Assembly (NCBI GenBank): GCA_945859605.1
Contig: OX243815.1
Location: 27,215,301-27,279,300, forward strand
Direction: 5' to 3'
Source: Lumbricus rubellus
Taxonomy: Eukaryota; Annelida; Clitellata; Crassiclitellata; Lumbricidae
DNA: 64,000 nt
Shown here: piece after piece, positions 23,332-34,500 of the stretch
Position numbering within the stretch: position 1 is the first letter of the stretch
Layout: each line of letters begins with the position of its first letter
Notes under the pieces: model-generated
The model's input: only the letters and a program-made list of their open reading frames with translations
What the model was told of the DNA's origin: nothing
Database searches by the model: none
Program-made: the position numbers and the translations under genes

Positions 23332-24493
23332 CAGAGTGGGCCAAAAAAAGACCCCCTAGGTTTTTGCCAATATTTTGGCCAGAAGTAAGAATTTCGAAAT
23401 GAAATGTTACAGTCCTAAAGGCAATTCATATTTACATACGATGGCCAGACTTCATCAAAATATTGTAAGCACAACAAAAGTTATAACACTTTTAGTGAGG
23501 CCACCCCCCCGTTTTTTGACGATTAAAAAACGAAACGCAAAAAACTTAGGTTTTTTGACAATATCTTGGCCAAAAGTACGAATTTCGAAATGAAATTTTA
23601 CAGGCTTAAAGGCAATTTATTTTTACACATGAAGGTAAGATTTCATCAAAATATTTCAAACACAACACAACTTATACCACTTTTAGCGAGACCACCCACC
23701 GTTTTTGACGATTCAAAAACCAAACGCAACAAAAAGTAGCAAAAACACGATTTTATTAAGTCTCATCTCAAATAACTGTTGTCAAATGAACTTGGTAGTG
23801 CTTCACAACTTGTGCTCAATGTGTCCACCACCAGTGCCAAAACTTCTTTTGAGTCCCTTTGCAAAGTTCTTGATAGACCTGTTGACTTGATTAATCTGAC
23901 AGATTTTTTATTTACCAATTTGATGTAATCTTGCTAAGTGACTTCGCAGTGACGTGCAGCTACGCTGGTACATTGTTTATATTTTAAATAGTAATAATAT
24001 TGATCCTCTGGCAATATGAAGTCTATTTGATAACAATTATAAGGTGGGACTTTATAAAATCGTGTTTTTACTACTTTTTGCTGCATTAAGTCTTTGAAAC
24101 GTCAAAAAATGGGGGGGGGGGGGTGGAATCACTAAAAGTGATATAACTTTTGTTCTGTTTGAAATATTTTGATGAAATCTGGAAATCATGTGTGAATATG
24201 AATTGTCGTTAAGCGTGTAAAAATTTCATTCTAACTTCTGGCCAAGATATTGGCCAGAATAATTTAGTTGATTTTTAAAAACTTTTTGTTGCGTCGGGTT
24301 TTTGAATCGTCAAAAAACGGTGGGTGGCTTCACTAAAAGTGGTGTAACTTTTGTTCTGTTTGAAATATTTTGATGAAATCTGGCTATCTGGTGTAAATAT
24401 GAATTGTCTTTAAGACTGTAGAATTTCATTTCTAAATTCTTACTTTTAGTCAAGATATTGGCAAAAATCTTAGGTTTTTTTTTGCCCACCCTG
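23332..24493. mobile_element. Foldback (long inverted repeat) element with duplicated subunits in each arm
   Basis: A 1162-bp element that starts CAGAGTGGGCCAAAAAAAG and ends with the inverse of CAGGGTGGGCAAAAAAAAA, at a TA dinucleotide on both sides. Arms of about 430-440 bp are inverted copies. Each arm contains two tandem diverged units about 190-200 bp long, recognised by repeated ATTTCGAAATGAAAT and TTTGACGATT motifs. A 290-bp centre (about 23766-24051) shows no coding potential. TA target and CAGGGTGGGC-like ends suggest mobilisation by a mariner-type transposase. Confidence 0.7.
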
Positions 24494-25445
24494 TATAGTT
24501 ACAACTGTTTCCCTCATCTGATTAATTGTCTGCTCTCTTAATTGGTACCGCCCGGTCATAGTGTCTGCATGCATGAGGCGCACGTTATGACCCGTTTGCT
24601 TCGCTTGGGGCGAGGGGCAACTCGTGGAGGACATGGCTTGGTCTTTGTCAGAATCGCCGAAAACTTGTTGTTACCTTCTCCTCAACTTCATTTTCTTTCT
24701 TTTTCCTTTTGGAACTTCTTCTCTTCGTCGTAAATACTTGTTGTCATCCTCATCATTCTCCTCCACTTCCTCTTTCATTTCTTCTTCTGTATACTTCTTA
24801 TTCTTTTCTTTTTCTTCTTCTTCCTCCTCTGTTTCTTATAATCTTATCCGGATAACGTACATTGTACATCACTTGATTTATACCCTGTCCTCATGTATAC
24901 TGACAGCTGGTACTGGGGTAACCGAACTCCTATAGGAAGAGAAACGAAATGCGTCATATATATATGTATCGTATGTACAAATTGTACATGTATGTATGTA
25001 TATATATAATTTATATATAATATAAGCAGCCGGAGTCACTGGCGTTGAAAAGACAGTTTAATCGATTCAAGACATCGCTGAATGACAGCCACATTCTATG
25101 GCGTCAAAACTCGGATGAAATTTCGGTGATAATTTAAAGAGTTGACGCTTGCAGTATACACTATACACTCTGTGCTATACACACAAGTCTATATAGGCCT
25201 ACGTGAACTTGAAAAAGTCATGTGCACATGCAAACTTATATATACATACACATAATTATATACGCAGGAACTTGAAAATTCCTGCATGTCCAAATATCCC
25301 CTGAAAAAAAAATTTTAGGCACCCAAAACCGGAATAGGCCTAAACATGCTAAACTGTAAATGTCGCTTTTAGGGGTAGTTTCTCCAACTGGGACCTTGAC
25401 GAATAGGGTTTCTTCCAGACAAGTTTGTTTTTATCAAGAGTGTTG

Positions 25446-25490
25446 AAGTCCCCGAGGGATCATGTTTACCTCGGGGCAAAAAATAATAAT
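25446..25490 (+). repeat. Third copy of the GAGGGATC motif with AAT tail
   Basis: AAGTCCCCGAGGGATCATGT and TACCTCGGGGC, followed by AAAAAATAATAATATTG. Same layout as the copies near 2450 and 2560. Confidence 0.5.
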
Positions 25491-28400
25491 ATTGTAATCA
25501 TTATTGTCTTTATATCCACATCGTCGCCGTCATCATCATTGTTATCACCGTCATCGTCAGCGTCATCGTCATCGTCGTCATGATCAATGATCATCATCCA
25601 CACGTCATGATCATCAGCAGCATCAGCACCACTAACATCCCTACCACAACCACCACCATCACCACCATCATCATCATCATTATCACCATCATCACTTTCA
25701 TTACGATTATCATTTGATCTATTCTGTGGGATATACTGCAGCATTTGCCGTTCATCAATTCCATGCCAGCAGCCTCGTTCTAGTTCTCTGCAAGTCTCAA
25801 CAGCCTTAAAACGTTCGACTATCAGCGACAGACTTAATTCTTCTGAAACCGGAAGCAGGTTTCGCCAGAGTGTTGTTCCGGTTGCTATCGACAGATGGTG
25901 TCTGGTCTCTGCAGACATTAAAAGGCGACGAGTCCTTCCGTCTTGTTTAACGGACGTCTGAAAGTTTCTATATACTGCAGCGACAGGTACGAAGGTATAC
26001 ATGATCTCCTCTGCCACTCCTGTTAAAGAACCTGGATTGCTCCCTTGTGACTCCCGTCTTGGCCGCAGTCGGCTCAGTGGGATGAACGAGGCGGTCACAG
26101 TAATACTATCCACCACCTTTGCATCCGTCAATAGCAGGACCCGCCCCCATCGCTCCATGGTATTAGAATCTGGGCAACAGCGTGCATGCCTCCTCCCATC
26201 TGACCTTCAGGGTAAGACTGGACAGTTCGCTGCATGATTGCCGGGATACTGGCTCTGTTGATGCTGCAAATCCAAGAGAGCACGATAACCCATCACGTAC
26301 CGTACTCGTGTTGTGTATACCCCCTGCATGGATAGAACGGGATTACCCCATACATCATCACCACCACCGCCACCACATCCACCACCAAAAACCAGCATCG
26401 CCACCACTATTACCACCTCCTCCTCCGCCACCACCATAACCACCTCCTGAGTTCTGACCAAAGAGAGCTAAGAAGTTTGAAGAAGACGCATGCAGCGCCC
26501 AGCAGCAGGCTATATGCCATGCCAGAGAATTTATGCATGGAAGCGTTAAGCTAGCTCAATAAAATTATTATAATAATTGCTCATGCATTTCATGACCTGC
26601 ACGAGATGGCTGCAAAAGTCAAGTTGGTTCAATCGAGGCAAAAGCAGACAAGAGATCAGGAAGTGTAGGCTGCACGAGTCAGTGAGTTAGTGGCATTCTT
26701 TGAAAACAGCAGACTATACTTTTATATGTTCGATATTGACCGGACAAGATATAAAAACAAGATATGCACAGTTTGTTATATATAATAATTTTATAGGGCT
26801 GACATGCAAAGTTACTGTACAGGGTCATCAGCTTTTGCTAAGCCAAAAAATTGCAAAAATGAATTGGCTAACAGGCAATTCTGCAAAAATAATGGCAATG
26901 GTAGATTTAGAATTTTAGATGGAATGACAACAGTAAGTGAACGTATAGCCTAATGGCATGTCGCTGTCAGAATTCACTGTTAGGCCTACACGTGCGTTGG
27001 TTTATTGCAAACTCGTGGCCTGCTTTGACCAAGCAGAATTTGTAGATGCCTTCACGTACATGCACTTTAAGAATTTATTTTGGATTAAAATTCAGCCCCA
27101 TCCGCATATATATGCTGTTTTTCATATGCTTTGACCTGCTACAGGGGATCATATCCTATATACCCCAAGTTGGAGGCATATATTTATATGCACTCTCTGT
27201 GCTTTGGACGAGGCTAAAAATCATGTCCATTTGATCTCGATAGTCCCTATAATTCATGTTAATATCAGACATGAAAGCATAGTCCTTATAGTTCTTACGT
27301 ATAGACATAATAAAGCATTGATCTTCGTAATACGAAACTTGATCTTGATGCCATAACAAAAGCTAAAAAATTAAGATCAGCGTTTTTTAATTATATAGAT
27401 CTATAAGTATCAGATTTTGCATAAATGAACCACCATATTAAATTGAAAATCACTTTACTTCAATAATTAAACTCGTGTGTCAGTATATATTAGGCCTACT
27501 TCCGGGCCAAATAATTTTACAGTATCAAATATTCAAAAATAGAAAGCACAATATCTTTCACGGTTCATCTATACAAAATAAGATTACACCTGCCATGGGA
27601 ATAGTCTATATCTAGCAATTGATGGATCATCTAACTTAAATTAATTTCTGGATTTATGGGTTAGTAAATTTAAACCGAAGATTGCAAATGGTAGATAAAG
27701 TAATTTGCCGAATGCGGAAAAGAAACCAGTTTTACTGGAAAAGAATATTGTTATATATTGATCCCAGTCCGATTAATTCATCGTATAAAAACTTTATCTG
27801 TTTCAAAATGAAAATTTAATACTTTTAAAGTTTTAATATAGAAACCCGTTTAAAATTCCGCAATAATATCCGCATTCGTCAACCAAAGTAAGTCAGGCAT
27901 AGAAAGCTTATTCTAATATTAGGCTATCTGTTTTAAAACGAAATATAATACTTTTACTAGAAACCCGTTTAAAATGAGAAACAGGTGAGAAAGGTTAAGA
28001 AGCTTCAGATGTGCACCGACACAAGCGACTGATGATGCTTTGATGTTTGAATGAACAAGGTTATCAGTTACAAAGCTTGACGAATCCCAATCAATCATAC
28101 AGTGGGTTATTAATGCGGAAGCATGCTGCGCCGTTTGTGCGAAAAGACCAAAAACTGCACAGCCAATTCACACAGCAGGGCACTGTAATAATTATAGAAG
28201 AGTCTAAGTTTACCACTCGTCGACCAATATCGTGTTTAAAGTAAGCTAACTCTTTACAATTACAGGCTTTTGTTTCATGCACTATAATGTTACGTTTTGA
28301 TATAATATTAGTTGGTATAGCGAAGCTGAAAGCCGTGGAAACAAAAGCTCTTAATTTTACGGTAAAATGTTAGACTATAGAATTAATCGCTAAACGGTCG

Positions 28401-28542
28401 GATGATTAGATCTTTCAACCTGCTACGTGGATAACAGTCTGCAGCAGAGCCTTCTCTGCAGGTGTCAATGAACAGCTGTTTAATTATAGCCTGACTTTTA
28501 GCAAGTTGAGCTAAAGCGGAAATCGACGAGAGGCATAGAACT

Positions 28543-28590
28543 AGATCTTCACAGAATAACCAGCGCAGATCTTCACAGAATAACCAGCGC
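28543..28590. repeat. Direct duplication of 24 bp
   Basis: AGATCTTCACAGAATAACCA plus GCGC occurs twice in a row. Otherwise unremarkable intron sequence. Confidence 0.85.
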
Positions 28591-30469
28591 ATGCCTATTA
28601 TAAAAAAGAATTCATGGTAATCGTAATCGTAATTGTAGACTCGGAACTTCTACAGCGCCGCTCACAATCGAAAATTAATTGAGCAAGCAAAATATTAATC
28701 GATTAAAATCTTAATTAATCAATTAAATAATCATTAAAGTCTCCATCCCCCACATGATTCGGCATTAATTCCTTTCTCCCAGTGTCTGGTCACGCTTGTA
28801 GGCTATACGAGGCTATACACATTTTCTTTACTGCGTAAATTTGATGAACGCAGTTTTTCCGCAAAAACTCGTCGTCTTTACATTTTCTTATAAATAATGG
28901 CGAAAACGGACCTGATCATAATGAAATTTGTACAGTATCTTTTTTTGACTGATGCATACACTGGCCAAATATTATAAAGAAATATGAAACCGTTACTGAG
29001 ATAACGCATTCTGAAAACGGTGAACGAACTTTCGTGTCACACTATAAATACATTCCACAATTCACAATGCACATTATTTTAGACTAACGAATGCAGTGAA
29101 ATATTATTAGTTACATTTAAATATGCATGAGAGTGTAGAATTATCAAGAGATAATTTGAATCGACTCGTGAGAAGAAGAAGCTAAAATGTTGAAATAAAG
29201 TCAATGTACTTCCGTTGAAAGAGTCATTGAACATAATTATTTCATAGCGGATTGCCACAAAAAACGCACGAAAACGTCACGCTCGGACGACCGGACTTGC
29301 TCATCCCATTCATCCCACACCTCCACCTGTGTTTATGTAGCGCAGATAATTATAGAAATGATTCGTCTTGCATGCAGTGGCTATACTGCGTCTCACTCCC
29401 GATAGTGATGCCTGCAGCTCAATAATCCATGGCCGACAAAGTCGGACAAACAACTTAAGAAATCGTGTCTTTTGAAATCACTGCAGATTTCCCTCGTATA
29501 CGTAGGCCTATACATGTATAAACCTACATTCCCACAGTCATTCATCGTTTGAGAAATCTTTTGTCAGAGGATGATTCCTTCTTATTGAAACCAGAACAAC
29601 AGCCTCTTTTCCCCGTGTATATAGACTCCTGAATTATCGCAAGTCGTAAATTACGGTCTAGGCTATAGTCTCAGTCGATGCTACATTGCGTGAAGCGGGT
29701 TTCACTCGCGTATCTTCGTCGGAAAATATGAAGTCAATTATGGAAGCTGTAGACTTTGAAGTTCAGCTCTGATCGACGGAAGACACGGTTATCCATCGAC
29801 TGCAGTCAGACATTTATGATTACATAATCGAACGCAGGTCCATCCAACACCAAAGTGTCACAACTTCTCGCGTCGATGCTCTCTAAATCGTGCAGCGCAT
29901 TTTGTAGCTTGTGCTTCAGTTAATGAATAAGTCTACAATTTTTAGATCTGACAATGAACGGCTTTGTAACGCCTTCTCTATAATAGCGTGCATGTATGCT
30001 CCAATTAAGTATCACGTGCCTATGTTCTGACTCGGGCGAAACGCATTTTAGGGGCCTACATTATTGCTACGCTTTGCAATATAGGAAACATTATCTTATG
30101 TATAGGCTACACACTGCAATGATCATACACATAACATTTTAAGCTGTAAGCTGTGCGTTATATAGTGCGTTTCATTGGCAGTGAGCAGGAATCAAGGAAG
30201 GAGCGATTAAATTTGTGCTATTGGCCTTGTTCAGTCTCATATGCATGCAAGACTGCAAGTCTAAGTTTCAGACTCTAAATCTCAGACTCTATTATCTGTG
30301 CATTGTGCAAGTTTACGGATGAGTTTATAGGTTTTAAGAGACATAAACTATACGATAAGGACAGCGACAGTTACAGGTTACAGAGTCGACAATAACGATA
30401 AGAACAGCAATAACCCTATGTGAATATATACATTAAATTAATCTGTTACAAATGGAAATATCTATGCAT

Positions 30470-30488
30470 GAGAGAGAGAGAGAGAGAA

Positions 30489-30521
<33 letters not shown>

Positions 30522-30632
30522 TACATACAGACAGACAGAAAAACAGACAGACAGAGACAGAGAGAGATGAACACACACACACACACACAGACAGAAAGAC
30601 AGAGAGAAAGAGACAGAGAAAGACAGACAATT
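30470..30632. repeat. GAGA/CAGA tract, left of the LTR element
   Basis: Purine-rich simple repeat with a CACACA run, ending with the CAATT target of the retrotransposon. Confidence 0.9.
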
Positions 30633-31152
30633 TGTCAGCTAATTTAATCAGTGCACGCCGATTGTCGTACAGCGACGTAAGTAGGCCAGGTGCAAATTGC
30701 CGCGCGGCGTCTGCACAGGTGATTGTCTGGACAGCACGTGACGTCCAGACGAGCGTACGTTAATTGTACAAGAAGGGAGTGGAAGTGAAGAAGGAGAGTT
30801 GCGTGTTGAGAGCCGTTGAGATAGGCTGTAAGAGTTGTTGTTGAGTTGCGATAGAGTAGACTGATGAAGATAGTAGTCGTGTAGTTGTTATGATAACGCA
30901 AGTGTAGTCATTGTTGTGTTGTTGCTGATCGTTTTACTTTATATCGGATTTTGGAGTATAATAAGAAGAGTTAAACACGTCGTCGTTGTTGGTTAACAAA
31001 ACAGTGAAAGACTGTAGATTCTTTAACCTAGCCATTTAGCTAATGAAACAGTTATCTAGGGATAGGCCTACGCTACCACGAACTTATACGAAGAAGCTTC
31101 CGAAGAGACTGAAGGTCACACGTAGAGAAGAAGAGGGAAAAGACTTGTGACA
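30633..31152 (+). repeat. 5' LTR of the Gmr1-like element
   Basis: A 520-bp terminal repeat starting TGTCAG and ending TGACA. It appears identical to the copy at 37109-37628. It should hold the element's promoter and polyadenylation signals; no canonical TATA or AATAAA is obvious. Confidence 0.95.
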
Positions 31153-31513
31153 TTTGGTGTCGTTGCGGTGGGATAACGATCCAAGTTGCAGGATAACGAT
31201 CCAAGTTGCAGGAGAACGATCGTAGTTACGAACGGTGGGTCTACGTGCCAAGTTACGAACGGAGGGATTCTATTCAATCAACAGACGTTGTGGAGAAACG
31301 GACGCTGTGAATTTATCGAGGAGCCGAGCACACGGGAGAAGCAACGATACATCGAGCATCCGTACGACAGTGAGAAACGACAACACAACGACTACAAGGT
31401 AGAAAAACTTGCTTGTCTATTGAAGTGTGCATAAAGAATTGAAGTCAGTCAATTGCAAACATTTGAAGAGTAGTCTACTAATTTATCGAGCATCTGTAAA
31501 GTAAAGAAGTAAG
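31153..31513 (+). promoter_or_regulatory. Retrotransposon leader with primer-binding site and short internal repeats
   Basis: This untranslated leader sits between the 5' LTR and the gag-pol ATG. It starts two bases before a TGG-initial primer-binding site at 31155. A short unit around GGATAACGATCCAAGTTGCA is repeated almost three times at about 31171-31220, and GTTACGAACGG occurs twice just after. The priming tRNA was not identified. Confidence 0.65.
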
Positions 31514-34500
31514 ATGGAGAAACTTACGGAGAAAAAGCAAGCAAATATTAAGAAAATGTCTACTGATAGACTGATAAAACTGCTAATTGAAGCAGATCTA
31601 GACGCAGAAGAAGTCGAACAGATGTCTAGGGAAGAATTGATGAGAAATTTAGCCGAGGTTTGGGCTAAGAAAGAAGAAGAAGAAGAAGGTGCTGTCGGAG
31701 GCGTTGCGGAGAAGCCAGTGGAGAAGCCTGAGGCACCGATGTCTATAGAGGCGTTGCTACAATTCATGATGATGAGTAGACAAGAAGAGAAGCAGAAAGA
31801 AGAGCAGCGCAGACAAGAGGAGAAAGAGCGTAAACAAGAAGAAAAAGAGAAAGAAGAGCAGCGCAGACAGAAAGAGAAAGAACGTAAGCAAGAAGAGAAA
31901 GAACTGCGACAACAAGAGATAGAAAAAGCAGAAAGGATGAGACAGCAAGAGATAGATATGCAGAAGCAGCAGTTCCAGCTTCAGTTAGAACAAATGAAAT
32001 TAGATCGTGACGAAGCAGAACGACGAAGGATGGAGTTAATGATAGAATACGAAAAAGCAAGAAAAAGCGATGAAGAAATACGAAAACAGCAGATCGAAGA
32101 CAAAAAGGCTCGTGAGGTAGAAAAGGAAAAGATGCGTTTACAAGAACTGGAGAGAGCAGAAGAAATTCGTCAGGAAGAATTTCAAGCTGGAAAAGACAAT
32201 TTGGAAAAAGCAGAAAGAGAAAGAGAAGAGCAGATGCAGTTAGAACAAAAGAAACTTGCTATCAAGGAGGCTCAACTTAAAGAAATGGCCATTGAAAAAG
32301 AAGAACGCAGAAAGCAGTTAGAACTGTTGCAGCAGAAGATAGAACAAGAAGAACTGCGGAGAATCGAAGATCAAGATCGACTGAAGAAGAGAGACGAAGA
32401 TGATCGTAAGAGCCGAGAAGTGTCAGAACAGATTAGGCTCAGAGAAAGTGAGACAATGGTGTCCAAGATCAAGAAGATTGGTGATGCCATGAAGCATGTA
32501 TTGCCTAAGATGCCGTATGATATGATGGAAGTGCCATTATATTTTGAGACCGTGGAGAATGCATTCAATAGCTTCGCTGTGGAAAAGCAGTACTGGGTGA
32601 AATTGTTGTTGCCATTGATGACCCCGAGAGCACGAACGGTATTGAATCGATTATCATTTGAGAATTTAGATAAATACGATGCAGTGAAAGAGCACTTGTT
32701 GAAGGAATTCAAGTTAACAGCTCGTGAGTACAGGTCAAGGTTTGCAGATGCCAAGAAGACAGCCGAAGAAACGTATACGATGTTCACGGCTAGGCTGAAG
32801 AACCTGTTGAATTATTATGTCCGAAGTAGACGAGTGGACAAAGACTACGAGAAGCTGTTTGATTTGTTAGTGGCGGATAAGCTGAAAGAATGTTTACCAC
32901 CAGGTCCACTGCAGTTTGTCTTAGCAAAAGAGGGCACAGAATGCTTGGAAGCTAGTAATGTTGCAGATCTCGCAGATATACATGTAAACAATCGGATTGG
33001 TGTGATGTTCCAAGACAAACCGAAATTTGAAGCATGGGACAATAGTCCAAAGCAACCCAAGTGGAACAAGGATAGCAAAGACACCGGAAGCCAAGCCAAG
33101 AGTAATGATGCAAAGAAAGATGATTATTCTGGAAAGCAGTGGTCGCAAGATAAACAACAGTCAACGTGGGACAGACAAGCCTACAATCGAACTCCGCCGC
33201 TGGGACGCCCAACAGAAAGTAATGCATCTTACACGCCGTACAACAAGTGGGAGAACAAGGAGCAAAGAAGTTTTATCAAGAAGCGTTGTCACAATTGCAA
33301 TTCTGATAAACACCTAATAAAACATTGCCAAGCACCAGGAGCGGCAAATCTGAGGAAGAACTTTAGCAGAAGTGCAGAAAATCTTCGAGTAAACCAGATA
33401 CAAGTGATAAATGCACCTCCTGGTTGGGAAGAACAATGCAACCAAGAAACAGAAGTAAAGTCAGTGATGAAGTGTACGCCGCAGTTCACCATACTGAAAG
33501 AAGCGATAAAGACTACTTCCATTGCAGAAAATTGTCGAGAAACAAAAAGTAAAGAGGAGTGTCAACGCATAAAGAAAATATCGTTGCAGCATGTAAATGT
33601 GGAGATACGTGGGACTGATGGGCAGCCTGTGCAAGTCGAGGCGTTGATTGACTCGGGGACCGAGATACCAGTAATCAACGAGGAACTACTGAAAGGAACG
33701 ACAGTAGAAGAAATCGGCAGAGTTCATTTGCAATGTGTAGCTGGAGAGCCGATTCCAGCTAAGTTGGTGAAAATCGAAGTGCGGATGAGCGGTCGTAACG
33801 AAGGAACAGCTACAGAGGACAGGACAATAAATATCGCGCCATATTTAACTTTAGTGTGTGCCAGCATTTCAGCAGAACTGTGTAAAGAAAATCCAGAAAA
33901 GTTCCTGCTACATCCAGAGATAATTGCAGAACTGAAAGAGGTTCCACCAATCAGTATATTGCAAGGAGAGCTACAAGCGAATGGGACTACAAGAGCACAA
34001 AGTCGGAGAGCAGAAGTCGAAGACGGAGAAGATGAAACGATAAACGAAAGTTCGCAAGAAGATGACACGGAAAGCGAAGATGAACTCAGCATCCAAGATG
34101 ACGAAAGAACAACATCTGAGAACAATGAAACTGAAGAAGAGATGGCTGCATGTGAACGAAATGATAGTGAAGATTCCGGAAGCGACGCTGAACTGGAGAC
34201 AAGTATGAGGGACTTGTTCACAGAGAATTCGAACGATGAAAGACAGCTGGAAGATGCGAAGAAATTCGAGGAGCAGCAGAGAAATGACGAGTCACTGAAA
34301 TCGTGGTGGAGGATCGCTGAAGACCAAGGATCAGAGTTTAGCGTGGTGAATGGATTGCTGTATAAGAAGCATCAAATGCTGGATCAGCTTGTGTATCAGT
34401 TGGTGTTACCGAAAGAGAGAAGAATTCAAGTAATGGAATTAGCTCACGAGTCAGTATTTGGCGGACACTTGGGAGAAGAGAAGACACGAGAGAGAATCAA

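Larger units (their letters stand above)
24500..30460. other. Netrin intron 1, low-feature stretch
   Basis: Contains the GAGGGATC motif copy at 25446, and a minus-strand open frame of 230 codons at 25466-26158 whose second half is only a GAT/CAT repeat (poly-D) and whose first half matches no family I know. From 26.5 to 30.4 kb there is AT-rich unique-looking sequence with no supported gene. Confidence 0.45.

Noticed and set aside
25466..26158. 230-codon minus-strand open frame
   Set aside because: The C-terminal half is poly-aspartate from a GAT repeat, and the other half matches no known family. No matching splice context to netrin was found.
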